Part shown: one piece after another, positions 54,181-63,010 of the stretch | How positions within the stretch are numbered: the first letter of the stretch is position 1 | Layout of the letters: every line of letters begins with the position of its first letter | DNA from: Paulinella micropora | Taxonomy: Eukaryota > Cercozoa > Imbricatea > Euglyphida > Paulinellidae | NCBI GenBank assembly: GCA_019918135.1 | Contig: WBZZ01001018.1 | Location: 1 to 64,000 of the forward strand | Direction of reading: 5' to 3' | DNA length: 64,000 bases | The notes under the pieces: model-generated | Told to the model about the DNA's origin: nothing | The model's database searches: none | What the model saw: the letters and a program-made list of their open reading frames with translations, nothing else | Program-made: the position numbers and the translations under genes

Positions 54181-54993
54181 ATGCAAGAGAGATCTGTTGT
54201 ATTGTGCAGCAAGATGTCTTTCCTCGGAGCAGCGGGCTCGACAGCCGACGACGAAATAAAAGGTGCCGTGCAACCGTACAAAAGGCAGAAGCGTGCACAC
54301 AGTTCTTCCCTGTTGGAACTGCTCGAGCTGCTGGAGGACAAAACAACGAAATTGCTCGTCTCATACTCCCCGTCGTCCCTGGCCGTGCTAGGCACGACCT
54401 GCAAGAGTCTCACTGTTCTGCTGCCCCTGGCTACCGTGGCTAAGCAAGACGAACTCCGCGTGGTACAAGAAGCACTCGTCAAACAGATCGTGCAGGTGAC
54501 CCTGGGCAGGGGATTTGAGAAATATGGTATCTCCGGAGGAGCTCCCTACCACTACTACGAAAACGGAGAGGTGTTGGATGCGCACGGCTGTCTGAACATT
54601 GATGTGGGCAGGCGCTACGGCGATTCCGTGCCCGTCACTACGCGTTTGGTTCTGTATTGCAAACACACGATCCGAACCGGCAGAACGGTGATGGAACTCA
54701 GCCTGTCACTAGACCAGCGGGGTGACAAGTGCAAACACCAATTCCTCCGGCATCTGCCGCTGGACGGCTATTTAACGGAAGTGCAGAGCAGCGAACAAGT
54801 CGCGGCGGCCGTACAGAAAATCGTTTCGCTGCCGATGCTGAACCTGCTGGGAGACGCGTACAGAGCTGAAAGAGAATGCACCGTGAAGTGGGAAGATCTG
54901 CTCGAAAAGGGTGTAAAGACTCCTATCCAACGCAAGTGGCTCAGTGGCAACCCTACCGGCTGTGTCGATTGCAGTGACTCGGACTCCGACTAG
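54181..54993 (+). CDS. F-box-like protein, family copy C
   Basis: 270 residues from ATG 54181; the in-frame ATG at 54214 (MSFLGAAG) is an alternative start. It aligns with copy A from LLELLEDKTTKLLVSYSPSS through to SLPMLNLLGDAYRAE and EDLLEKGV, including the HYYENGEVLDAHGCLNIDVGRRY core. The F-box segment is diverged, lacking the LPxELL start. The C-terminus is acidic (CVDCSDSDSD). Probably a functional paralog with altered adaptor binding. Converges on the reverse gene at 55291. Confidence 0.8.
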   Translation: MQERSVVLCSKMSFLGAAGSTADDEIKGAVQPYKRQKRAHSSSLLELLELLEDKTTKLLVSYSPSSLAVLGTTCKSLTVLLPLATVAKQDELRVVQEALVKQIVQVTLGRGFEKYGISGGAPYHYYENGEVLDAHGCLNIDVGRRYGDSVPVTTRLVLYCKHTIRTGRTVMELSLSLDQRGDKCKHQFLRHLPLDGYLTEVQSSEQVAAAVQKIVSLPMLNLLGDAYRAERECTVKWEDLLEKGVKTPIQRKWLSGNPTGCVDCSDSDSD

Positions 54994-55157
54994 TAGCAGC
55001 CCCAGGGGAGAAAAGAGGAGTGGAGATACTTCTGGCAAATTAACGAGCGTTTCTAGGAAAAGAAAAGAGGAGGAGTGCCACATTTTTTGTAGCTAGCCTA
55101 AGGAAAGAAAAACAAAAATCTTCTCCTTAGGCCTGAACTGTACAAGAAAGAAAAATG

Positions 55158-55166
55158 TTTATTAAA
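55158..55166. terminator. TTTATTAAA 3'-end signal between converging genes
   Basis: Lies in the 297-bp gap between F-box copy C and the reverse orphan gene; identical to the motif at 29766-29774. The rest of the gap has no gene. Confidence 0.45.
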
Positions 55167-55290
55167 CAACTGCTTTTTTTTGGCCATTTTCTGTTAGAGC
55201 CAGCAGCTTCTTTCGGGACTCCCCGGCGAAAAAGAAAACACACTATTATATCCCCTGCTAAGTTACTTCTCGACCTAAATTGCCGCCGAT

Positions 55291-55992
55291 TTAGGAGGGC
55301 TCCGGCCGTAAGGTAGACTGTGCGCTGGCCTGTAGCTTGACGCTAGCTAGGACTAGGCTCTGATATTTTCTAAAGCTGTTCTCGTCTATCTCGCGTACTG
55401 TCCCGTCGTCGTTCTCGCGCAGCAGGCCCTGTGTCACGAGGTGGTACAAGAGCGACTGGTTCGTGCGCATGGCGTTCTTTCTGAAGACCTCCGGGGGCAT
55501 GGCGCGGTGGCTCACAATGTGCAACCGTATGCTGCTCAGCAGCCAGTACTGGTTGCACTCGTCCTGCCAGCGCCGGCGGTACCACTGCTGCACACACCGC
55601 AGCACTACTATCGGGCTCCTGTCACCCCACTCGTCGAATAAGCTCTGCAAGTGCGCAAAGTCCCTGTTGTCGCATTGTCCCCTGGGCATGAACTGGCACG
55701 CAAAGCAGAAGGATTCGTCCGCGCCCGGGTTCTGCCTGGCGTCCTCCCGTTCGGCCTCCTCCAGCCCCGGGTAGAGGCTCAGCGGGCGCATCGGCTCGGG
55801 CGGCGCGTTAGCGTCCCCGGCCGCCTCATAGTCATTGTTGTAATTTTGCCACTGCGGGGGTGAGTTGGGTCCGTGCTTCGTGCTGCGCGGCGGCGGCGCG
55901 AAGGGCCCCGTGTACCTGTCGTCATCCTCCCCGGCCGTACTGTCGTTGCCACGAAATTCGAAGGGCACCAGCGCGGATGCTACGTGTTCCAT
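55291..55992 (-). CDS. Orphan protein (233 aa)
   Basis: ATG 55992. The first about 85 residues are acidic, Pro/Asn-rich and probably disordered. The remainder is a compact helical domain with CFACQFMPRGQC (possible zinc site) near residue 97, and WYRRRWQDECNQYWLLSSIRL. The last 80 residues, with QSLLYHLVTQGLLRENDDGTV, resemble a winged-helix-like segment, a weak impression. Family not recognised. Divergent from the protease gene. Confidence 0.78.
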   Translation of the reverse strand: MEHVASALVPFEFRGNDSTAGEDDDRYTGPFAPPPRSTKHGPNSPPQWQNYNNDYEAAGDANAPPEPMRPLSLYPGLEEAEREDARQNPGADESFCFACQFMPRGQCDNRDFAHLQSLFDEWGDRSPIVVLRCVQQWYRRRWQDECNQYWLLSSIRLHIVSHRAMPPEVFRKNAMRTNQSLLYHLVTQGLLRENDDGTVREIDENSFRKYQSLVLASVKLQASAQSTLRPEPS

Positions 55993-56545
55993 GCCGAACA
56001 AAGAAAAAAAGGAGAGTGTAGCACGGCTTTTACAAGAGTACGCTACCCCCCTCCACAAAAGGAACGAATTCGGTGTTGGCAAAAGTGGCGGAATGGAGCG
56101 CGGCTACCCTTGGGGGGCACGACGCCTACCACTCATTTCTCTTTTCGACGGTCCCCCCCCCCCACCTCCACCCCCCACTCCCACGCCTGTTCTTTTTTTG
56201 TTATTAGCTTGGTTTTTTTTTTCTGGCGAGGGAGAGCGGGCGGGAGATTGGCGTTCAATCTCGCCCCCCCCCCCCTCTCCCTCCAGCTCCAGCCGTCTCC
56301 TCTCTTTAGAAAGCTGTCTCTCTGAGTTTGTTAAGTGTAACGGCTTTTTCTGCTGGTTCTAGCGCGCCTCCCTTTTCGTCTTCTGTGCCCTCTTCCCTTT
56401 TTTTTTCCGTCGTCTTCCTCTCCCCCCGTTTCTTGTAAGCGGGATTTTTTCTTGCTTCTCTCTCTTTTCCCTCCTCTTTAAAGCAAAACCTTTTTTTTCC
56501 TTCCTCTCTGTCTCTTTTTCCCTCCCTGCTGAAGCGAGCGGGTCC
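55993..56545. other. Divergent intergenic region, about 550 bp
   Basis: C8-C11 and T8-T9 runs, with TTAGCTTGG next to a T10 run near 56204-56220. Long pyrimidine tracts precede ATG 56546. Open frames in both directions are low complexity. Confidence 0.5.
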
Positions 56546-58618
56546 ATGCCCAAACAATGCGAGGCCTGTATCTGTGACGATTTGCAAGAATGGAAGGCCG
56601 GCACTTCACGCCGTCTGATTAACGAAGCACTGACCCGATTGGAACCAACGCACAAGACAGTAGTGGAGTGGTGGAGGACGAAAGGCACCCAGGTGGTCTG
56701 CTTACCCAGGTGGTTTCTGGAGGAAGCCGGCCGGGAAAATGTCGACAAGCTTCCCCTGCCGATGCCCATCGATGCCCTAGTGGTTTTCTATGAGGGCCAG
56801 GTGCCCCATCTGAGTTGGGCCACTCAGATGCCGATCTTGTATTCACAATTAACCGCGCCCTACCTGGCAGGCCACGCTGAACAGGGCTGGCTCGACAAAC
56901 TCTTTACTCATTCGCCCGGCGCGCCCATGGCCGGGCTAAGGCTGCTGTTGGTCTGCTACAGCGAGGAGCGAAAGATTGTCCAGCTACAAAATGCGGCACT
57001 GATGGCTACCACCAGCCGACGGTCGTCCCCCTTCGTCGGGCTGGGCCCCGCGGCGCCGGACCAGACCCCGTGGGCGCGGCCAAGCCGCTGGTCTAATGAT
57101 TGGGGTAGTTTCGTCTTTCGCGTCGTCTGCACGGAGAACCTGCCCGATCCAGACAAGCCCTGGACGGGAGGCCTGACCTCCAGACATACCTCGACCGGCT
57201 TTGTGTTGCGTGCGGGGCAAGAGACGGGCCAAAGCCTGCCTCTGCTGATCTGTAATGCCCACAGTGTAACCCAGGCCACTAACGTGACCATACGCTTCAA
57301 CGAAAGCGTCGTTGACTACACTTGTCGCGTCTGGGCCGTGTCGCCTGAACTCGACCTGGCCCTGCTGTGCATGCTGGACGAAGAGGGCAAGGAGGTCGGG
57401 TCGCGAATGTTCCGCGACCGGGGCCTCGAGCTAGCAGCGGAGCCAGGCCTGCCGGCCGGGGGGTGTAAGCTGCGCATACTGGGCTACCCCACGAACGTCG
57501 AGCGCTTGTCTACGACCGACGGGGTCGTTTCGCGCTGTGCCACGTGCCGTACTGCGCACGGGCGGGCGCAGGTGCCGACTATCCAGACCAGCGCGGCCAT
57601 TAATGACGGCAACAGCGGGGGGCCCGTGCTGGACCCCCTGAGTGGTAGGGTCCTGGGGGTAGCCTTCGAGGGGGTCGCCCCGGCCCAGAACGTGGGCTGC
57701 TGCCTCCCGGCCAAGCTAGTGCGCTACTTTGTTCAATTGTTGGTCCGCAGCGGCCGCCTCGCTAGCGCTCCTACAAGGGACTGGAACCTAGGCGAAACCC
57801 CCGAGCTGCCAGCCCTGCCGTCCTGCGGGGTTCTGCAGGTGCAAACGACCGAAAACGCGGGGCTGCGCTGCTCGTTGGGTTTGCGCAGGGACGAACAGCG
57901 CGGCCTGCTCGTCTGCCGGGTCTTCCCGCTAGCGGAGACGACGCTGCAGGAGGGCGACGTGATCTTGAAGGTGAACGGCCGAGACATCCAGCGTGACGGC
58001 ACGTACCGAGAGGGCAGCTATAGTTACGCGTGGACCAACGCCCTGCTGCCCAAGCACATCGGCGAGACAGTAGCAGTGGAAGTCGAAAGGAAGCAGCGAC
58101 TAGTGTCGCTGCGGGTCACGCTGGTTAGCGAGCACAAATTGTACAGGTGCAGCCCTACGTATTACTGCCGCAAGATCCAGTACTTTTGCTTTGGTGGGCT
58201 CGTCTTCAGCGAAGTGACTGCTGCGTTAGTCGAAGCCAATTGTTTTAGTCCCAGGACTGCTGAGCTGAAGCAAGCCCTGGCCGAGCCCAAAAAGAACGCG
58301 GCGGACGTGCCGCCCGTCACGCTGCTGCACGTGTTCTCGCACGAGTTGACTCAGGGCTACGAGGCGTGCAAGTACTTGCTGGTCACGCAAGTGGACGACA
58401 GACCAGTGACGGGGCTGCTACAGCTCTGGCAACTGCTGCAGACCAAACTCCAGCGGCCGCAAGGCTACGTCACCTTTGTGTTGGGCCAAGACAAGCAGAA
58501 CGAACGCAGGCTAGTGTTAGATCTGGCTGAAGTCAAGGCACAGGGTGCCAGGATCCTGCGGGAAAACTCGGTCACCTCAGCTTACTATCTGCAGAGCCCG
58601 GTAAACAACGCCGGCTAG
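56546..58618 (+). CDS. Deg/HtrA-type serine protease with PDZ domains
   Basis: 690 residues. A novel N-terminal region of about 190 residues precedes a trypsin-like domain. The catalytic triad reads His239 (ICNAHSV), Asp270 (SPELDLALLC) and Ser357 (NDGNSGGPV). A PDZ domain follows at about 420-540 (LQEGDVILKVNGRDI). The next region (YYCRKIQYFCFGGLVFSEVT, about 535-560, then QGYEACKYLLVTQVDDRPVTG) matches the layout of plant-type Deg9 proteases with their second PDZ-like domain. Deg proteases cleave misfolded or regulatory proteins without ATP. No signal peptide, so action in cytosol, nucleus or virion is likely. Intact and well conserved at active-site positions. Confidence 0.93.
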   Translation: MPKQCEACICDDLQEWKAGTSRRLINEALTRLEPTHKTVVEWWRTKGTQVVCLPRWFLEEAGRENVDKLPLPMPIDALVVFYEGQVPHLSWATQMPILYSQLTAPYLAGHAEQGWLDKLFTHSPGAPMAGLRLLLVCYSEERKIVQLQNAALMATTSRRSSPFVGLGPAAPDQTPWARPSRWSNDWGSFVFRVVCTENLPDPDKPWTGGLTSRHTSTGFVLRAGQETGQSLPLLICNAHSVTQATNVTIRFNESVVDYTCRVWAVSPELDLALLCMLDEEGKEVGSRMFRDRGLELAAEPGLPAGGCKLRILGYPTNVERLSTTDGVVSRCATCRTAHGRAQVPTIQTSAAINDGNSGGPVLDPLSGRVLGVAFEGVAPAQNVGCCLPAKLVRYFVQLLVRSGRLASAPTRDWNLGETPELPALPSCGVLQVQTTENAGLRCSLGLRRDEQRGLLVCRVFPLAETTLQEGDVILKVNGRDIQRDGTYREGSYSYAWTNALLPKHIGETVAVEVERKQRLVSLRVTLVSEHKLYRCSPTYYCRKIQYFCFGGLVFSEVTAALVEANCFSPRTAELKQALAEPKKNAADVPPVTLLHVFSHELTQGYEACKYLLVTQVDDRPVTGLLQLWQLLQTKLQRPQGYVTFVLGQDKQNERRLVLDLAEVKAQGARILRENSVTSAYYLQSPVNNAG

Positions 58619-58740
58619 ACGGCAGTCTTTTTAGTGCTACAGATTTTAAAAAAAAAACTTTTGTCAAGGGATTTTATTCTTGTACCTTCTTAAGAGCAGC
58701 AAACAAAAAACAGTTAACACAAAAACAAACCCAACTCTTG

Positions 58741-59031
58741 TCAAGCTAGAACAGGCGCATGCCGGCGGTGATCTAATCGCACCGAGTAAAATTCCAGCAC
58801 GCACAGGAATCCCAAGCCCCCCCGATCGTTTCTAGGCCGGCGTCGGTCTGGTTTTCGCAGGCGTACAGCGCCGGCCTCCGCAGCGACTTGCACTCTGGCG
58901 GCTAATGGCTGATACCATAAAAAGACAAGCTCTGTACAAAGGGTGGCTGACAAAGGCCGACGGACTAGTGGTGTTCCGCGGGCTGCCCGATAAAACTCCA
59001 GTTCTGCCAGAGGGGGGAAGGGAGGGAGCAC
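58741..59031 (-). CDS. Possible small orphan gene, start unresolved
   Basis: The reverse frame from about 59100 to a stop at 58741 has no ATG; GTG 59031 is one option. The last 75 residues look like true coding (SATLCTELVFLWYQPLAARV, LEFYSVRLDHRRHAPVLA). A neighbouring frame upstream (58832-59167) is also open, so a shift at the G-run near 59010-59020 may separate start from end. Family unknown. Confidence 0.4.
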   Translation of the reverse strand: MLPPFPPLAELEFYRAARGTPLVRRPLSATLCTELVFLWYQPLAARVQVAAEAGAVRLRKPDRRRPRNDRGGLGFLCVLEFYSVRLDHRRHAPVLA

Positions 59032-59179
59032 AGCGCGCCAGGAACGCGGCCGGCCGTTCGTTGGTAGCAGCGGGGGGCCGAAAAGGCTTTTCCTGCACAG
59101 TCAGGGCGGAACAGCTATTACGGCCGGGGGGGGGAGAGGAAGGGGAACAGGAAAGAAACGGCCCCAAAACTCCCCGGCC

Positions 59180-60331
59180 CTATTGTTTCTGTCTTTTAGC
59201 CCTGTGCTCGGTGGTGAGTTTGCAGCCGCATTGCCTGCAGTGCGCGACGACGTCCTGGGCATAGCCACCTGCTAGCACGCCCGGCAGGCCGTCGCGTACC
59301 CCAATAGCGCTCGCTATCTGCTGGACGAGGCTGCGCTCGTGGTATAACCCGGGCGAAGCGGCCCAGAGATCCCGCAGTAGCTCCTGGAGCTGCCGAACCA
59401 CGTTTTGCACCACCGGTGACGCGGTGGACATGTTCTTGAGCAAGGCCACGAGCACTCTCGTCCGGTAGTAGCCGAGCCATTGAAACCACGCTAGCAATGT
59501 GCGGCGGGCCCCCAACTCTTGTAACCAGACCGGCGGGATGTCTGCCGCCCTTAACAGCGGTTCTAGCCCGGTTCGCGAAATCGTCAGGCCGGCAGAGAGT
59601 ACTTGCTTGTCATCCGTTTCGACGAACAGGGGGCGGTGCCCCGCGAACTGCAATTTCTGGTCTAACTCCAGCACGGCCTCGACCGCAGCCCTGGTCGTTA
59701 TGTACCTGGGTTCTTCCGTAACCAGCTTGGTCAGGGCCCGCGAGAGCAGATGACACTTTTGTTTGTTATCCGAGGAGGAAGGCTTCCTGCTCGTGGCGGT
59801 TCCCCACACAAGCTCCTTGGCCAGTGGCACACCACCGCCACCTTCCGGGAATGGACCGCCTGCCGGATAGGGCCAGCTGACACGCAACGTAACGAAGCAT
59901 CGAGCGTCGACTACGGTGCCGTCACGATTGTACATTATTCGCTTGCTGAGATACGTGATTATTTCGTCACCGTTCTCCTTGGTTATCAGGCGTCGATCCT
60001 CGTCCCTCGAGGTGCACAGAAACATCCTCCGGGTGTGTATTCCGTCTGCTAGCCAGTCGGAGAATACATTGGTGTCCTTCATGGTCAATCGCGCTTCATT
60101 CAGTGACAGGTAATCAGGCAGCAGACAGGGCTTGGGAGATCGTTCCCGGCTGAGCGTTTTAACGTCGATCGCTTGTCCGATCGCGATTATTCCCTTGCGC
60201 ACGACAGTGGCGGGCAACTGGTACTTGCGCTCCACTGGTACAACCCGTGGTTTCTGCCAGTCCGAACCTTTCTGCTCTGCTTCCTTCAGCTCGTACCACT
60301 TCACTGTGACCTCGACACTATCGGTAGCCAT
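59180..60331 (-). CDS. Orphan protein (383 aa)
   Basis: ATG 60331 (MATDSVEVTVKWYELKEAEQ). Soluble-looking, with a beta-rich first half and helical second half (QNVVRQLQELLRDLWAASPG). The C-terminal end has HCRQCGCKL, a possible zinc knuckle, then basic residues ending RAKRQKQ, a potential nuclear signal. Family not recognised. Its promoter side (60332-60527) contains three GGGAGAGAT repeats near 60441-60470. Confidence 0.78.
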   Translation of the reverse strand: MATDSVEVTVKWYELKEAEQKGSDWQKPRVVPVERKYQLPATVVRKGIIAIGQAIDVKTLSRERSPKPCLLPDYLSLNEARLTMKDTNVFSDWLADGIHTRRMFLCTSRDEDRRLITKENGDEIITYLSKRIMYNRDGTVVDARCFVTLRVSWPYPAGGPFPEGGGGVPLAKELVWGTATSRKPSSSDNKQKCHLLSRALTKLVTEEPRYITTRAAVEAVLELDQKLQFAGHRPLFVETDDKQVLSAGLTISRTGLEPLLRAADIPPVWLQELGARRTLLAWFQWLGYYRTRVLVALLKNMSTASPVVQNVVRQLQELLRDLWAASPGLYHERSLVQQIASAIGVRDGLPGVLAGGYAQDVVAHCRQCGCKLTTEHRAKRQKQ

Positions 60332-60527
60332 GCGCTGCGTTTCCACACAATAGTTTTTTTTTAACAGTGGGCTTCTTTCTTAAAACTAAAACCAAAAAGC
60401 GAACCAGATTTTTTTTTCTTCGCTGAAAGAGAGAAAGAGAGGGAGAGATGGGAGAGATGGGAGAGATGGGAGGAGGGAATTTTAAAGGGAGCAAGAAAGA
60501 GTGCCACCGAAGATTTCTTCTGCAGAG

Positions 60528-60956
60528 TCAGCCGGGCTCCCCTTGGTTATCACCGGAGAGTTCGTCCTTCTGGCTAGGGTGCTGTCTTTCATAACAGTCG
60601 CGCAGAAGATCGCGCAGTAGCAGCGCCAGGTCAGGCTCTAGCCGGGGCCTGGCACTAGTGACCAAGAATTTCAGATCGTCTTCTGTCAGCCGCAACAGCC
60701 CCGCGCGATCGCGGTATTGCAAGGTGCGCAGCACCGTGGCCAGCTCGGGCCCTTGCACGCCCCGCGCCTCTAGCTCCGTCCGCAGCCAGCGCTGGGCCTC
60801 CGCCCGCGCACGGTCGGGCGGCGCCACATTTAGGAGAACGGGAACCTGCGCGATTAGAGGTGGTAGGGTCTTGGGCTCCGGGGGCAAGCGCGGCGGCGCT
60901 TCCGTCCGTGCCGCCCAGCCGGCCAACAGGCCCTGGAAACCGGGCGCTGAGGTCAT
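60528..60956 (-). CDS. Small orphan protein (142 aa)
   Basis: ATG 60956 (MTSAPGFQGL); a TTG further upstream is preceded by a homopolymer. The protein is Leu/Arg/Pro-rich and largely helical, with charged segments (RARAEAQRWLRTELEARGV, LLLRDLLRDCYERQ). The acidic, hydrophilic end SQKDELSGDNQGEPG is likely disordered. No family recognised. Composition and the codon pattern support a real gene. Confidence 0.7.
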   Translation of the reverse strand: MTSAPGFQGLLAGWAARTEAPPRLPPEPKTLPPLIAQVPVLLNVAPPDRARAEAQRWLRTELEARGVQGPELATVLRTLQYRDRAGLLRLTEDDLKFLVTSARPRLEPDLALLLRDLLRDCYERQHPSQKDELSGDNQGEPG

Positions 60957-61615
60957 GCCGAAAAAAAAAAGAAGATCGGCCAAGGAACTTTAAAAAAATC
61001 ACGACGGTTGTTGGCCAGAAAAAGAGGCACCACAACCGTCGTTTGTTTTTTTTTCCCTCCCCGCTTTTTTTTTGCATTTGCGACAGCCCCAAGAAAGCCA
61101 TCCCTCTCTCTCTCTTTTCCCCTTCCCCCCTGCGTAACTTGCTAGTTGGTTTTGTCAGGTACCGACAAAAAGCAGCCTCCTTCGCTACTTTTTTCCAGTT
61201 TTTTTCTGTGTTTTGCCCCCCGTTTCTTAATCTCTACGTTATATCTGCATCTTATTTCTTACTGAAAAAGTTGAGTTGCGGACCGAAAGGCTTTAGCACT
61301 TCCTTTTTCTTTCAGCGCGCTTCGAGGGCAAAGCCCTCTCCCCCTAGGGAGGTGTTGCAGTTGGTCTTGGTTGATTACAGAACATTCTCGGGCACAAACT
61401 CCGCGCGAAATGTCTTTTTAATGAGTTTGTTCTTTGGCAGACGAATTCGCGTCCTCGGGCCGATTGGCAGCAGAAAAACATCTACATCTCTAGATCTAGT
61501 GTTATTTCTTCTTCTGTACGCTGTTTGAGGTATTGGGCAAAGCGAGTAACATACCGTGCGGCTGTGCGGCCTGCAACACACGCACACAAACGACAGGCTG
61601 GGTAGCAAAACAATT
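60957..61615. other. Intergenic region, about 660 bp, with a coding-like trace
   Basis: A10 and T9 runs dominate the first half. On the reverse strand, about 61375-61490 holds a coding-like patch (landmark LPIGPRTRIRLPKNKL) ending in a TAA at 61375, but without an ATG or a length typical of a gene. It may be a remnant. Confidence 0.4.
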
Positions 61616-62209
61616 CTACAAAAGACAGTAGTTACCAAGGTACTGGGCCTTGGCCGGCACGTCCCATGACGCGAATTGTTGATCGAAAACTTGTGGTACT
61701 AAAGCTAGGTTTCGTGGGTGGTCGGCTCCGCCCAGCCAGTCTGGGATTATATAGTCAACATGGAACGGAACCTTGCTCACTCCGTCCTTGTCAAAATAAT
61801 CGCGAAAGCATACGCCTCTCCGGTGCTCCAAGACCCAGGCACGCACCTGCGCCCTCGTCATGAAGTGTTTGGTGTTGGTCAGCGGCCTGACAAAGCCGAG
61901 GTACACGGGACGGGGCTCGATCTCGTGCGCTGGATAATTCTTGTGCATTTTTGTTTGGCTCACTGTCTGGCAGTGGGTGCTGCCGTTCGGAGAGATCGAC
62001 GACGTGGGCTGACAAGTGGCTTCAGTGCTTTCAGGCCGCGTCGCAGTAAGTTCGGTTGTTGGATGTGATAGCTTGATTCGCTTTGCGCGAACCGACGCAG
62101 AAGAAGCTGTGTCGGTACATTCCGCAGCTGCCGCGACAAAAGCCTTGTCTTCCGGGACAGAGAGCGCCCTAGTGGCGAGAACGACAGCCTTAACAGCTTC
62201 CGCGGACAT
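61616..62209 (-). CDS. HNH-like protein, degenerate nuclease motif
   Basis: 197 residues from ATG 62209. The first 90 residues are Ser/Thr/Glu-rich and unlike known domains. Residues about 115-190 resemble an HNH core: FHVDYIIPDWLGGADHPRNLALVP follows the pattern D-H-I-I-P...GG...N-L, but the key His of DHIIP is Tyr and the last H is not evident (FDQQF). HNH domains are metal-dependent DNA endonucleases common in mobile elements and viruses. Loss of ligands suggests a binding-only or inactive derivative. The N-terminal MSAEAVKAVV faintly echoes MSTEDAKAVV of the BRO-like gene at 27462. Confidence 0.65.
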   Translation of the reverse strand: MSAEAVKAVVLATRALSVPEDKAFVAAAAECTDTASSASVRAKRIKLSHPTTELTATRPESTEATCQPTSSISPNGSTHCQTVSQTKMHKNYPAHEIEPRPVYLGFVRPLTNTKHFMTRAQVRAWVLEHRRGVCFRDYFDKDGVSKVPFHVDYIIPDWLGGADHPRNLALVPQVFDQQFASWDVPAKAQYLGNYCLL

Positions 62210-62534
62210 CTGGGGAGGAACAGACTGCCCGGCCGATTGCTCTAAATGGCCCAAAAAACAAAGCAGACTTTTTTTTTTGCTGGTGTTCTTTTTTCTCCCT
62301 CGCTGGATCCTTGCAAGGTACCACACAGAAACAAAATGCAGGTAGCTGAACGTCTGAAGGGGGGGGGGACCGTAGATGCCGGCCCTCCCCCCACCGCACC
62401 CTACGGTCCCCCACCCCCCTCCCCTCTCTCTGTCTCTTTGCTTTTACTGCCTCACAAAATTCCCCCTGAAATACCACCTGTACATTTTTTTTGTTTTACT
62501 GCGCTGCGCCACTGCACTGCTTTAGCACACCTTT

Positions 62535-63010
62535 TTAGCGCACTAGATACTTCGCAGGCAGGCCTTGGGCCAAGAAGAAGGCCTCCGAGTTGCCATTCCG
62601 TGCTTGCCTGAGCATTTCTACCCACAGCGCATGTTGCTGCCGTATGGTTGCGTACAAGCCCGCGCGGTTCGTCGAGGGTAAACAAAAAAAAACATCGTCG
62701 TCCCAGAATTTCAGGCCCCAGCGTAGACTCGAGCTCAAGGTCTCTAACCAAGTCTGCGTCATCTTCGTCGCCAGCTACTTGCGCCAAGAATTTTTGTTCT
62801 TAGCCACGAGATAATGGAACAAGTGAGCTAACGGAAGATGGGTACTTTTTTCCGGCTGAATTTTTCTGAACAGTCCGTAAACACACAGATGGAAATGCAG
62901 AAGAAACCGTCCTGGCTGCGCCAAATATAGGCGAAATCTGCTGGACCAAAAAGCCCATGAGCAATTGAGCTTCTTGCAGGACATTAGTTGGGTCGTCGGG
63001 CGCAACCATG
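62535..63010 (-). pseudogene. Decayed relative of the BRO-like gene C-terminus
   Basis: Pieces in at least three reverse frames correspond in order to the C-terminus of the protein at 25943-27462. Matches are FLFTLDEPRGL to FLFTLDEPDGL, and NSEAFFLAQGLPAKYL to ESRAFWAERGLPCDFL. Frame breaks fall near 62690-62700 (an A9 run) and again near 62790 and 62880. No single frame gives a full domain, so the copy is inactive or the assembly has several indels. Confidence 0.6.
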
